From the NCBI GenBank assembly GCA_034432555.1, contig DAOUBW010000027.1:8690-72689 (forward strand): a stretch of 64,000 nucleotides of DNA. The letters are read 5' to 3'. Below are positions 24,352 to 32,669 of this stretch, one piece after another; within the stretch, counting starts at the first letter, position 1; every line of letters starts with the position of its first letter. This DNA is from CP2-2F sp034432555 (lineage in GTDB: Bacteria > Chloroflexota > Anaerolineae > Aggregatilineales > UBA2796). The notes under the pieces were generated by a model that saw nothing but the letters and a program-made list of their open reading frames with translations, did not search any database and had not been told where the DNA came from. The translations under genes were made by a program, and so were the position numbers.

Positions 24352-25266
24352 ATGACCAGCCAAGAACTTACCCAACAGGCAGCGGCAGCCGCCAATGCGC
24401 CGCTGATCGCCGTCATTCCCGCCTTCAACGAAGATCGATTCATCGCCAGCGTGGTGATCAAAGCGCGCCGCCACGTCGATCAGGTGTTGGTGGTGGACGA
24501 TGGCTCGCAAGATGAGACGGCGTGGCTTGCCGAATGCGCCGGCGCAGAGGTCATCCGCCAAGCCAACGGCGGCAAGGCAGCCGCCCTGAACACAGGTTTG
24601 GCAGCCGCACAGGGGCGTGGTGCCGCGGCGGTTGTGCTGTTGGATGGCGACGGGCAGCACGATCCGAACGATATTCCGCGCCTATTAGCACCCATTCAGG
24701 CAGGAGCAGCGGATTTGGTGGTCGGCTCGCGCTTTATGGGCTTGCCTAGCAACACACCGCGCTGGCGGATCGTTGGGCAGCACGCGCTGACTGCCATCAC
24801 AAACGCTGCCTCTGGCGTGCCGCTCTCCGATTCGCAAAGCGGCTTTCGGGCGCTTTCGCAGCGGGCGCTCAACCTGATGAACTTCACATCGCTGGGCTTC
24901 TCGGTTGAATCCGAGATGCAGTTTTTGCTGCGGAAACATGGCTTGCAGGCACTCGAAGTGCCGATCAGCGTGAACTACGACGAGAAGCCGAAGCGCAATC
25001 CATTCGCGCATGGCTTACAAGTCCTCACCGGCATTTTGCGCTTGGTCGGTCAGCACCGCCCGTTGTTCTTCTTCGGGATGGCGGGCGCGCTCTCCATCTT
25101 GATCGGCTTGGTGTTGGGCGCTAATGTGGTTGCCACTTACAATACCTATTCGTCGTTAGCGCTTGGCACTGCCCTGATCGCTATCACCTTCTGCTTAATC
25201 GGCGTGTTTGCCATCTTCACCGGCGTGATTCTGCACACCATCCGCGCCTATATGACTGAGCGCTAG
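24352..25266 (+). CDS. Glycosyltransferase family 2, polyprenol-phosphate sugar synthase-like
   Basis: The GT-A domain has VIPAFNEDRFI, VVDDGSQDET and LDGDGQHDP (the DxD-like motif). SVESEMQFLL and VPISVNYDEKPKRNPF match polyprenol-phosphate mannosyltransferase-like members. The C-terminus has two membrane helices (FFGMAGALSILIGLVLGANV and ALIAITFCLIGVFAIFTGVI), which anchor it to the cytoplasmic membrane. It probably transfers a sugar from a nucleotide donor onto a lipid carrier. The ATG at 24352 follows a -10-like taaaat immediately upstream and is preferred over an upstream GTG at 24295. The end overlaps convergent nfi by four bases. Confidence 0.9.
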   Translation: MTSQELTQQAAAAANAPLIAVIPAFNEDRFIASVVIKARRHVDQVLVVDDGSQDETAWLAECAGAEVIRQANGGKAAALNTGLAAAQGRGAAAVVLLDGDGQHDPNDIPRLLAPIQAGAADLVVGSRFMGLPSNTPRWRIVGQHALTAITNAASGVPLSDSQSGFRALSQRALNLMNFTSLGFSVESEMQFLLRKHGLQALEVPISVNYDEKPKRNPFAHGLQVLTGILRLVGQHRPLFFFGMAGALSILIGLVLGANVVATYNTYSSLALGTALIAITFCLIGVFAIFTGVILHTIRAYMTER

Positions 25267-25925
25267 AAGTTACCCGCTGCCTGATGTGCCTGCCGAATCG
25301 GTTCGGGCAAGCGGTAGCCTGTTGTACATGCCATCACAATGTGGCGGGCGCTCTCCAGATCGATCAGATGCCCAACCGAGACGTAGATCGGCTTAACAGC
25401 GCTGCGCGTCCGCAGCACAACGCCGATCACTTCGCCTTTGTCGCGCAGGTCGGCGTAGCTGCCGCGCTCGTGCGGCGGCTCAGCATAGGTGCCGATATAG
25501 GGCGTCTTGCCGCATCCGATGCTCGGTTTGTTCAGCCACAAGCCCATGTGGCAAGCAATCCCAAAGCGGCGCGGATGAATTTTGCCCATGCCATCGAACA
25601 GGAACACATCCGCCGTGTGCTTGAGCATCGCCAACGCCTTGAGCAGCACCGGCGCCTCACGGAAGCTGAGCAGGCCTGGGATGTATGGGAAGGGTGTTTC
25701 AAGCTGCGCGGTGACCGTTTCGATCACCTTGAGCGCGGGAAAACTTAGCACGGCGACCGCTGCCTGCGAGCGGTTATCCTTCACACTGACGTCCACGCCC
25801 GCCACAGAGCGCACCTCTGCCAGCGGTAACGGCTGTGTATCCACCACTTGGGTTGCCAAACGGCGCTGAAGATCAACGGCTTGATGTGGCGTCAGTGACC
25901 ACTCATGCAGAGTCCGAATCTCCAC
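25263..25925 (-). CDS. nfi: Endonuclease V (deoxyinosine repair)
   Basis: All family blocks are present: VAGVDVSVKD (first Asp), PFPYIPGLLSFREAP (Glu of the active site), FDGMGKIHPRRFGIACHMGL (second Asp), and SIGCGKTPYIG. Endonuclease V nicks the second phosphodiester 3' of deoxyinosine in DNA. The start is a GTG at 25925, with AGAGGG upstream, and it overlaps the end of the exonuclease-DinG gene by 23 bases, so the two genes are translationally linked. Length (220 residues) is normal. Placement with an exonuclease gene suggests a repair operon. Confidence 0.93.
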   Translation of the reverse strand: MEIRTLHEWSLTPHQAVDLQRRLATQVVDTQPLPLAEVRSVAGVDVSVKDNRSQAAVAVLSFPALKVIETVTAQLETPFPYIPGLLSFREAPVLLKALAMLKHTADVFLFDGMGKIHPRRFGIACHMGLWLNKPSIGCGKTPYIGTYAEPPHERGSYADLRDKGEVIGVVLRTRSAVKPIYVSVGHLIDLESARHIVMACTTGYRLPEPIRQAHQAAGNF

Positions 25926-28644
25926 GGACTGTTCCCTCTACCAGCCATTGGCGCGCCATGCCTGCTAAATCTGCCAGCGGTGCGCGCCGAATGGTACTCG
26001 GCGGCAAACTGTCAAGGAAGGTTTGCGCATAGTCGCGGCTGGTCATGCGCTTATCAAGGATGACCACCACACTGCGCGTTGCCCTGCCTTCAATCAGCCT
26101 GCCAATTGCCTGCCGAAAGCGCAGCACAGCCGACGGCACAGCGTAATGTTGGAAGGCATCTTCGTAGCTTTCGCCACGCGCCACAAAAAGCGGATCGTTT
26201 GGCACGGCGAATGGCAAGCGCGTCAGCAGCACAGCGCGCAGATCGTCCTCATGAAAAGCGACCTCATCCCAGACGCCGCGCACGCCAAGCAGCACAGCTT
26301 TTTCGCCCAGCGCACGGAAGTTTTCGAGCAAGGCGCTCTGGCTGGTGCCGTCGGATTGATCAAAGGTGCTGATGTTGCCGAGTTTCAGGCGTGCGGCGAT
26401 GTTCTGTGCCGATTGCCGCAACTGCGTGAAGCTGCTGAACAAACCGAGCAAGCGTCCGTTGGTGGCAACTGCCAGCTCAATCACGGCGCGCTCAAGGTAG
26501 CGTGCGTAGCGCGCCCCTTCGGTTGGCTCTGGTGCATCGGTCGGCAAGAAGATCAAGGCACTGCGCGACTCCCAATGCGCGCTGGGCAGCACCTGTGTGG
26601 CAGTCTGCGGCGGCAGCCCAAGCCGTTCCCGCAAATAGCTAAAGTCGCTGCCGACGCGCAGCGCTGATCCTGTGATCAACGCGGCATCCAGCGTGCGCCA
26701 CACATGTGTTTGCAGCAGCCCGCCCGGCTGCAAGGGCGCGCTGTGCAGCGTCAGCCGATTGGCACGCTCTGGATCAGCGCTGATCTCTGCCCAGAAGACG
26801 AACTCTGCGCGTTGCCCGCTGATGCAAGCATCCAGCATGTTATGCAAATGCTGCACGACTTGCGCCGCGCCTTCAGTGCGATAGGCAAGATCGCGTGGCA
26901 GCCCGTACTTTTCATGGTAGACCACCAATTGCTTTGCCAACTGCCCTAACGCTTCGGCAAGCGCCTCAGTGAATTGGCTGAGGATGCTCCACGCGGCGCG
27001 CACTTGCCCAAAGGCTGCCTTGCCGCGCAGATCGTTGGTGAGGCGGATGTTCAGCGCATAGTCGCTGGGGCGCGAGTCCGTGGTTGCCTCTAGGAACGCC
27101 TGTAGCGCACGGAACAGACTATCCAAGTGGTAGGGCGCTTGGGTCGCAGCGTCAGCAAGGTTGCTACAAAAGCGCGTTAGCTGCCCATCTGCCTTGGGCG
27201 GCAAGCTGCCTTGGGCGGCTGCCAACACATCACCGATCAAGCCGTGCTGGGCGTTGTTAATCTCTGCCAACTGCCGCTTGATGCGCGCCGCGTCAAGGCG
27301 TATGTGCTGGCTTTCGGTGGCAAGGTCTTCCAACAGATTCGCCTCATCCACCACAAGGTGTGTGACGCTCTGCAAGAGTGGATCACGCCCGCTGCTCTCC
27401 GCCGCCAATGTGCCGTGATCGACGATGATCAGGTGCGCGGCGGCTGCCTGCTGCCTATCACGGTGCATTGGGCAGGTGCCGCCCGTCTGCGTTTGGCAGC
27501 GCGCAGCGGTGCAGCGTTCTGCCTCTGCGTTCAACTGCGCCCACGCCACATGCTCGCCGCCGCCGCGTATGGAAGGCTGTTCGGCATGTGCTGCGCCGCC
27601 TTCTGCCAACCAGATCAGTGTTTTTGCCAGCAGGCGCAGTTCTTCAACCGTCTGCACGCCCTGCCGCCGCAAAATGGCAAGGCGCGACGGGCAGAGATAT
27701 TCGGCGCGGCGGCGCAAAAACTGGGCGCGCAGGCTAGGATAGGCAGCTTGCAGCGCGGGCAAATCGCGCTCGCGCAGGTGTTGGCGGAGCGTTTCGCTGC
27801 CATGCGCGATGACCAGCGGCGCGCCGTGCTGCATCGCCCAGCGTGCGGCTGTCTCAAGGTAGAGCGGCGCTTGGTCGGAGCTGGGCGGCGTTTCCAACAT
27901 CAGGACTTGGTGTGTGTTGAAGGTAGCGTTGATCAGCTCAGGGACAGCATCCGTAGATGGGATCAGATTAGGTTGCGGCGCAAGCAGTGTTTGCGTAGGC
28001 GCAGCACGGAACGCCTCTGCCAGCGGATCAGCAAGGTCTAAGGGATCGGTGCGGTGTTCGCGCAAGGCTGCCTCAAAGGGCAGTTTGCCGCGCCAACTCA
28101 GCGTTGCCGCCAAGTGCGCGATCTCACGCAGCAAGCTGATCGGCAGCGCCACCAACTTTTGCCATAAGGCATGATACAGCCGTCCGCTGGCGATGGCATC
28201 CGTCAGGGCGCGGTGATAATCGCCTTCCGGCGCGATGTTGAAGACCTGCATCAGCGCGTTCAGGTTATAGCGGCTGGCAGTCGGCAACAGCACGGATGCC
28301 AGTTCGTAGGTATCCACCGCCTGATTTTCGGTCAGCACTTTTTGTTTGTGCAGAAAGCGCAGATCAAACTCAACATTATGCCCAACCAGCACTGCATCGC
28401 CTACGAATGCTGTTAGATTGGGCAGCACTTGGGCAATCTTTGGCGCACCGATCATATCTTCGTTGCGAATGCCGGTGATGTCGGTAACGCGGGCAGGAAT
28501 AGGCAGCACAGGATTAACCAACGTGCTGTAGGTCTCGATCATCTCGCCGTCGCGGAATTTTGCCGCGCCAATCTCGATAATCTGCGCGTCGGCAGCGTCG
28601 AGTCCGGTCGTCTCAAGGTCAAGGGCGACCAATGTACCGCGCAT
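25903..28644 (-). CDS. DEDDh exonuclease fused to a degenerate DinG-family helicase
   Basis: The N-terminal DnaQ-like exonuclease has intact motifs ALDLETTGL, VGHNVEFDLRFL and HRALTDA. The C-terminal DinG/XPD-like part keeps four Cys (near 318, 378, 383, 391) in the spacing of the Fe-S cluster. Its Walker A region reads ETPPSSDQAPLYL where EAGTGTGKSLAYL is expected, so the GxGKS loop is gone. The DEAH box is DEAN (433-436), and motif VI is QAIGRLIE, lacking the second Arg. It probably cannot hydrolyse ATP. The ATG at 28644 is used because earlier starts lack homology. It is co-transcribed with nfi. Confidence 0.88.
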   Translation of the reverse strand: MRGTLVALDLETTGLDAADAQIIEIGAAKFRDGEMIETYSTLVNPVLPIPARVTDITGIRNEDMIGAPKIAQVLPNLTAFVGDAVLVGHNVEFDLRFLHKQKVLTENQAVDTYELASVLLPTASRYNLNALMQVFNIAPEGDYHRALTDAIASGRLYHALWQKLVALPISLLREIAHLAATLSWRGKLPFEAALREHRTDPLDLADPLAEAFRAAPTQTLLAPQPNLIPSTDAVPELINATFNTHQVLMLETPPSSDQAPLYLETAARWAMQHGAPLVIAHGSETLRQHLRERDLPALQAAYPSLRAQFLRRRAEYLCPSRLAILRRQGVQTVEELRLLAKTLIWLAEGGAAHAEQPSIRGGGEHVAWAQLNAEAERCTAARCQTQTGGTCPMHRDRQQAAAAHLIIVDHGTLAAESSGRDPLLQSVTHLVVDEANLLEDLATESQHIRLDAARIKRQLAEINNAQHGLIGDVLAAAQGSLPPKADGQLTRFCSNLADAATQAPYHLDSLFRALQAFLEATTDSRPSDYALNIRLTNDLRGKAAFGQVRAAWSILSQFTEALAEALGQLAKQLVVYHEKYGLPRDLAYRTEGAAQVVQHLHNMLDACISGQRAEFVFWAEISADPERANRLTLHSAPLQPGGLLQTHVWRTLDAALITGSALRVGSDFSYLRERLGLPPQTATQVLPSAHWESRSALIFLPTDAPEPTEGARYARYLERAVIELAVATNGRLLGLFSSFTQLRQSAQNIAARLKLGNISTFDQSDGTSQSALLENFRALGEKAVLLGVRGVWDEVAFHEDDLRAVLLTRLPFAVPNDPLFVARGESYEDAFQHYAVPSAVLRFRQAIGRLIEGRATRSVVVILDKRMTSRDYAQTFLDSLPPSTIRRAPLADLAGMARQWLVEGTVRGDSDSA

Positions 28645-28695
28645 AGCGACTTTTATCCGTTCTAGCCGAGCAAAGGTGCGGCATAGGCATATATG

Positions 28696-28722
28696 AAAAA
28701 CGCCGTGCAGTATAGCACGGCG
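28696..28722 (-). terminator. Intrinsic terminator of the three-paralogue operon
   Basis: On the minus strand an eight-base perfect stem (arms 28701-28708 and 28715-28722) with a six-base loop is followed by five U. It lies 28 bases after the stop of the gene at 28750. Confidence 0.85.
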
Positions 28723-28749
28723 CGGCATACAGGGCAATTTCAGGGCAGT

Positions 28750-29136
28750 TTAGGCTTGCAGGCTTTCAGATCGGCAGTAGGCAAGCGCTTCTTCATCGGT
28801 GGCAAACACTTTTGCCATGTCAAAGCTGCCGTACTGCTTTTGCGTGATAGCTTGCGCAGCCAGCTCGACAAACCTCCCTGAGCCAATAATCACAAAGCGC
28901 ACAGGAATACTGCCGAAAGTTTGCCGTAATGTGCTGAGCGCTTGTACCAATACATCAAAGGTGATCGGAAATTCGCGTGCATCATTGATGGCATAGAACG
29001 GCTTGCCTTGCACTTGTTGGGCAAAAGCGAGGATAGCACTGCCGGCGGTTTGCAAATCCAGATCAGGATCAACGGGCATCTGATAGCGCAGGAATAGGAT
29101 GTGTTCATCAAGGTTTTGTTCAACAACAACGGGCAT
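28750..29136 (-). CDS. Small conserved protein, STAS/SpoIIAA-like (paralogue A of three)
   Basis: The 128-residue protein shows alternating strands and helices: EHILFLRYQMPVDPD, then AINDAREFPITFDVLVQAL, IPVRFVIIGSGRFVELAA, and SFDMAKVFATDEEALAYCR. The pattern VxDxxxxxxxF with central GSG, and the end AxxFATDEEALAYCR, resemble STAS/SpoIIAA-like small proteins, but this is inference. AAGGA precedes the ATG. It is the last of three tandem paralogues, and its 3' portion is 137 of 139 bases identical to that of the middle copy. No catalytic motif is recognised. Confidence 0.75.
   Translation of the reverse strand: MPVVVEQNLDEHILFLRYQMPVDPDLDLQTAGSAILAFAQQVQGKPFYAINDAREFPITFDVLVQALSTLRQTFGSIPVRFVIIGSGRFVELAAQAITQKQYGSFDMAKVFATDEEALAYCRSESLQA
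28767..28905 (-). repeat. Near-identical duplicated segment, copy 1
   Basis: This 139-base stretch inside paralogue A differs from 29186-29324 at only two positions by my alignment. Outside it the two genes differ strongly, so recombination rather than shared ancestry alone explains the identity. Confidence 0.9.
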
Positions 29137-29165
29137 TTAGAGATCCTTTGGCAGGGCAAATTGGA

Positions 29166-29552
29166 CTAGGCAGGCTTCTGAAGTTCAGATCGGCAGTAGG
29201 CAAGCGCTTCTTCATCGCTGGCAAACACTTTTGCCATGTCAAAGCTGCCGTACTGCTTTTGCGTGATAGCTTGCGCAGCCAGCTCGACAAACCTCCCTGA
29301 GCCAATAACCACAAAGCGCACAGGGATGCCCACCAAATGGCGGCGCACTAAATCCAGCGCTTCGGTAACCGAATCGAAGGTCAGGTTAAATTCGCGCACG
29401 TCAGCAATGACGAAGAAAGCACTTTGCACTTGGTGCGCAAACTCAGTAACTGCCTGAATGACGGTCTGCACATCGCGCTCAGGATCGACAGGGTTTACGT
29501 AACGGGTTATCAAAATGCGCTCTTGGATGTTCGGCTCAATTTGAGTAGACAT
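29166..29552 (-). CDS. Small conserved protein, STAS/SpoIIAA-like (paralogue B of three)
   Basis: This 128-residue paralogue has the same plan as its neighbours: ERILITRYVNPVDPERD, FVIADVREFNLTFDSV, LVGIPVRFVVIGSGRFVEL and the shared ending. It is a mosaic. Its last third is almost identical to paralogue A, while the LDLVRRHLVGIPVRFV stretch and the ELQKPA tail match paralogue C. The ATG at 29552 follows AAGGA and fits the paralogues. A longer open frame to 29714 overlaps paralogue C and is not used. Function unknown. Confidence 0.75.
   Translation of the reverse strand: MSTQIEPNIQERILITRYVNPVDPERDVQTVIQAVTEFAHQVQSAFFVIADVREFNLTFDSVTEALDLVRRHLVGIPVRFVVIGSGRFVELAAQAITQKQYGSFDMAKVFASDEEALAYCRSELQKPA
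29186..29324 (-). repeat. Near-identical duplicated segment, copy 2
   Basis: Partner of 28767-28905, with two base differences by my alignment. At its left end, bases 29170-29213 also nearly match 29590-29633 in paralogue C, making a three-way mosaic. Confidence 0.9.
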
Positions 29553-29583
29553 CAGGATATCCTTCCGCTTACAAGTTCGGCAG

Positions 29584-29961
29584 TTAAGCAGGCTTCTGAA
29601 GTTCAGATCGGCAGTAGGCAAGCGCTTCTTCTTCGGTGGCAAAGGCGCGGGCTTCTTCAAAAGCGCCATACTGCTTTTGCGTGATGGCGCGGTTGCCCAT
29701 CTCGACCAGTTCACTATCGCCGATGGTCACGAAGCGGACAGGGATGCCTACCAAATGGCGGCGCACCAAATCCAAACCGTCTACCATGGCGTCAAAGGTG
29801 ATTGGAACGCCGCGCAAATCCGAGACGGCAAAGAATTTTGAGCGCACTTCGGTGGCGAAATCAGCGATGGCTTGTACGACATTTTCAGAACCTGTTAGCG
29901 GCAACTGGTAACGTAACACTAAGATACGATCTGCAACGTTTGGCTCAACCTGAATAGGCAT
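29584..29961 (-). CDS. Small conserved protein, STAS/SpoIIAA-like (paralogue C of three)
   Basis: The 125-residue protein starts MPIQVEPNVADRILVLRY and ends EEALAYCRSELQKPA. It is the first gene of the trio and the most divergent in the central region (GDSELVEMGNRAITQKQYG). The upstream hairpin at 29988-30021 lies in its leader. An open frame continues to 30417, but the initial part is antisense to another gene, and the ATG at 29961 aligns with both paralogues. The function is unknown; three similar copies suggest distinct input or partner proteins. Confidence 0.73.
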   Translation of the reverse strand: MPIQVEPNVADRILVLRYQLPLTGSENVVQAIADFATEVRSKFFAVSDLRGVPITFDAMVDGLDLVRRHLVGIPVRFVTIGDSELVEMGNRAITQKQYGAFEEARAFATEEEALAYCRSELQKPA

Positions 29962-29987
29962 TTGGATGTGTACCTTTTTACCAAGAA

Positions 29988-30021
29988 ATGAAGGCTGTGT
30001 ACACAATACCACAACCTTCAT
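29988..30021 (-). promoter_or_regulatory. Hairpin in the leader of the paralogue operon
   Basis: Twelve-base arms (29988-29999 and 30010-30021, one mismatch) flank a ten-base loop. It sits about 27 bases before the ATG at 29961, upstream of the AAAAGG sequence. A U-poor 3' side argues against a full terminator; it may be a leader structure that controls translation, or an end signal for the gene upstream at 30114. Confidence 0.4.
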
Positions 30022-30113
30022 CTGAAAGCACATTCCATTAGCAAAATTGTGAGGGAACTGTGATGTCTGGCGCACAATACTTCTCTTAGTGCGCCGATAT
30101 AGGTGCGTGGTGG

Positions 30114-31163
30114 TTAGTGCTTGTTGGCACGTGTGGCGCGCCGTGCTGCCAAACCGACAATCAGGTTTGCCAGCAGTGCTTGCAGCAGCACATAGCCTAA
30201 GAATGCCAAGCCAATGAAGATGCCGTAATCGTAATCTGCCCACATGCGTTGCACGTAGGGCAAATGGAGCGCAGTCAAGCCCAGATCGCCCTCTGCGATG
30301 CCGAAAAAGGCGCCTAGCCAGCCTAGCACGGGCGATGGTGCGCTGCCAGCAAAAGAAGCGTTCAGCGCACCGAACGGACTCAAGGTGAGCGCTGAGGCAC
30401 CCACCCATAACGCCCAACCTGTGATCAGGATGCGTCCCAGCACCAAGCCGAACTGTCCTAGAATGCCCGCCAATCGGCTGCGCGCCAGGGTACCGATCAA
30501 CATGCCCAGCGCGGCATCAAAGGCAAGCGCCGTGAAAGGTGCGATCAAGGCTGCCGTCATGCCCAAAGCAGTGATGATCACGCCGCTCGTCACGCCGATA
30601 GACTCCGCCATATCCCGCGCCAGATACGGCTCGCCAAAGGGCACCGTGCCGCCGATCAGGATGTCAATGTACTTGCCTTGAAAGGTGGTCAGGTCGTAGA
30701 GCGCGATCAGGATAAAGAGCGTGCGTGCCAGCGTCAGAATGATCAGCACAGGCAGTAAGCGGTAGAAGGCGGCTGCCCAACGCGCTTTCATGGTCAACAG
30801 CGCACCCTCGGTGGTGATCTTGAGCGTATCCCATGTCTGTTGGCGTTCTTCGGTGGCAATCACACCGATAGTAGCGCTCATTGCCACAAGGCGCATCAAA
30901 ATTTGCAGCACCACCAACGCCCAGTAGAGCGTTAGGTAAATAGCATCAAAGCGGTTGGCAGTTTCGATAGGCTGTGTGCCAAAGCGTGTGGCAATCATCC
31001 AGCCACCCAGCGGCAATAGCCCGACTAGAAAAGCAAGGCTGAGCCAGCGCAAAATTTGGCTGCCGCGTGTGGTGCGCCGCCCTTCACGCAACAACAAGTA
31101 GCGCATAATGGGATGGTCGGGGCGGGCAAAAGCGGGCAATTGAGCGTAAATCCGTCGCAGCAT
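30114..31163 (-). CDS. Multi-pass membrane protein, ABC-2 permease-like
   Basis: The 349-residue protein has about six to seven membrane segments, among them ILRWLSLAFLVGLLPLGGWM, LPVLIILTLARTLFILIAL and IFIGLAFLGYVLLQALLANL. The loop with VIATEERQQTWDTLKITTEGALL matches the cytoplasmic motif of ABC-2-type permeases, where it contacts the ATPase. The usual adjacent ATP-binding gene is absent. The C-terminus is basic. Its position ahead of the paralogue trio may be fortuitous. Substrate unknown. Confidence 0.78.
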   Translation of the reverse strand: MLRRIYAQLPAFARPDHPIMRYLLLREGRRTTRGSQILRWLSLAFLVGLLPLGGWMIATRFGTQPIETANRFDAIYLTLYWALVVLQILMRLVAMSATIGVIATEERQQTWDTLKITTEGALLTMKARWAAAFYRLLPVLIILTLARTLFILIALYDLTTFQGKYIDILIGGTVPFGEPYLARDMAESIGVTSGVIITALGMTAALIAPFTALAFDAALGMLIGTLARSRLAGILGQFGLVLGRILITGWALWVGASALTLSPFGALNASFAGSAPSPVLGWLGAFFGIAEGDLGLTALHLPYVQRMWADYDYGIFIGLAFLGYVLLQALLANLIVGLAARRATRANKH

Positions 31164-31270
31164 AGCTTAGAGCCTCAATCTTACGGAGCGTGTAGGCGGC
31201 ATTGTACCTACAATCTGCCGAAAGGCGAAATGGTCTGTACCCACCTGCTCAGCACGCCCTACAAATGGCA

Positions 31271-31882
31271 CTATGCCTCGTAGGCATCGATTAGGGCAAA
31301 GATGATCTCGCGGGTGAGCGCATAGACTTTCCGCACGGCATCGGCGCGCTCTGCGATAGGGCGTCCCATCTCGATGACGCGCATCATCGCGTCGAGGATC
31401 AGATCATTGAAGGCGAAAAAGCCTTCCACTGCCTCACCCAGTTTCAGGTTTTGGCTGCGGATGGTCTCGCCATACTTCAAGCCGAGTTCGCGTGCGTCAA
31501 TCAGCGCCTGCTCGGAAGGTGAGCTGAGGTAGCGCTGCATAACTTCCATCAGCCGCCGCCCATAAAAGCCCATTGCCTCCCGCGCTTGCGAGTCAATGTG
31601 GCGGTACCAGCCCGCCTCTGCAAATTGGCGCTCGCCGAGTTCTAGGCGCACGCGCCCTAAGGCGCTCTGCACCAACACCTCAGCCTCTAAGGCGGCGTTG
31701 GATTGCTGCGCCTGCGCCCAGCCTTCCAGATCGGCAACTTTGAAGCGCCGATGCCCGCCCGGCGTCCGTTGTGAAGGCAAATGCCCTTGATCTGCCCAGT
31801 TCCGCACTGTGGCAGGATGCACACCCAAGATTTTGGCTGCCTCGCTCAGAGTGACCCAGCTTACCGCTTCATCTGCACTCAT
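31271..31882 (-). CDS. MerR-like HTH protein with RsbRD-like C-terminal domain
   Basis: The N-terminal helix-turn-helix is of the excisionase/MerR type: WVTLSEAAKILGVHPATVRNWADQG, then LPSQRTPGGHRRF. The C-terminal half (about residues 95-200) is helical, with a FYGRRLMEVMQRYLSS segment and a GEAVEGFFAFNDLILDAMM stretch. It resembles the RsbRD sensor-type N-terminal domain of stressosome proteins. So it may bind DNA in response to a signal sensed by the helical domain. This pairing is inferred by eye. It lies in a row of minus-strand regulatory genes. Confidence 0.8.
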   Translation of the reverse strand: MSADEAVSWVTLSEAAKILGVHPATVRNWADQGHLPSQRTPGGHRRFKVADLEGWAQAQQSNAALEAEVLVQSALGRVRLELGERQFAEAGWYRHIDSQAREAMGFYGRRLMEVMQRYLSSPSEQALIDARELGLKYGETIRSQNLKLGEAVEGFFAFNDLILDAMMRVIEMGRPIAERADAVRKVYALTREIIFALIDAYEA

Positions 31883-31958
31883 GCCACCACCTTAAAGCTG
31901 ATGACTTATGACATAGATGCCTATTGTACGCGGTAGGAAGGGCAGGTGCAACGCGCAC

Positions 31959-32576
31959 TCAGATGCGTTTGCCCAGAGAGCGCATGACCAACGAGAAGAA
32001 CGGCACTGCCAGCTCTCCGATCACACGCGGATGGCGCAGCACCGCCGCATTCGCCACCTCGAAATCGGCGTGCATGTTCTGCACCGTATTGATCTGCCGC
32101 ACAACAGGCTCATGCGAAAAGACCATCATCGAGACGGTGTACTTGCCCGATACAAAGAGCAAGTAATGCCCTTTGTAGGGATGCGTTTGTGGCTCTACAA
32201 CGTCGTTTTGGGCTGCCAGCTCTCGAAGTGTGTTCAAAATATCGCGCAGGCTGGCATAGGGCACGTCAAAGCCGCCCAACGTCTCGATAAAGCGCTCTGA
32301 GCGGTAGTGATAAACTGCCATCGCCAGTGCCTTGCCGGAAAGGTTGCGGCGAATGGCAATTGTCTCATCGGCGGTGGCAGTTGGGCGTGCGGCAGCCTCA
32401 TCTGCCACCAGCGCGGCAAGGTTGATCTGCGACTGGTAGCGTTCGTAGAGCGTATGGAACTGCTCACGGTTAATATCACCATTGGCGAATTCATTCGCCA
32501 GGTCACGCAGTTTTTTGCGGAGCGTGGCGATCATAGCTTCGGCAACGGCAGTTTGGCTGGTGGGTGCATCACTCAT
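31959..32576 (-). CDS. Conserved protein of unknown function
   Basis: The protein is about 205 residues and soluble. The N-terminal third is a charged helix (TLRKKLRDLANEFANGDINR). The C-terminal two thirds are alpha/beta with a HYLLFVSGKYTVSMMVFS pattern, followed by VVRQINTVQNMHADFEV. No signal peptide, membrane segment or catalytic motif was seen. It may belong to a Chloroflexota-specific family. The ATG at 32576 is preferred to a TTG two codons upstream. It is in the row of regulator genes, which hints at signalling. Confidence 0.7.
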   Translation of the reverse strand: MSDAPTSQTAVAEAMIATLRKKLRDLANEFANGDINREQFHTLYERYQSQINLAALVADEAAARPTATADETIAIRRNLSGKALAMAVYHYRSERFIETLGGFDVPYASLRDILNTLRELAAQNDVVEPQTHPYKGHYLLFVSGKYTVSMMVFSHEPVVRQINTVQNMHADFEVANAAVLRHPRVIGELAVPFFSLVMRSLGKRI

Positions 32577-32669
32577 AGACAATGGCTCGCTGATGGCTAA
32601 AATGGTAGTTGCCTATAAGTATACGGCAAAAAAGCGCACCGTGTTGTCTCAGAGTTGTGACGGGTGCGC

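Noticed and set aside
27211..28041. 276-codon plus-strand frame
   Set aside because: Antisense of the exonuclease-DinG gene with no family motifs.
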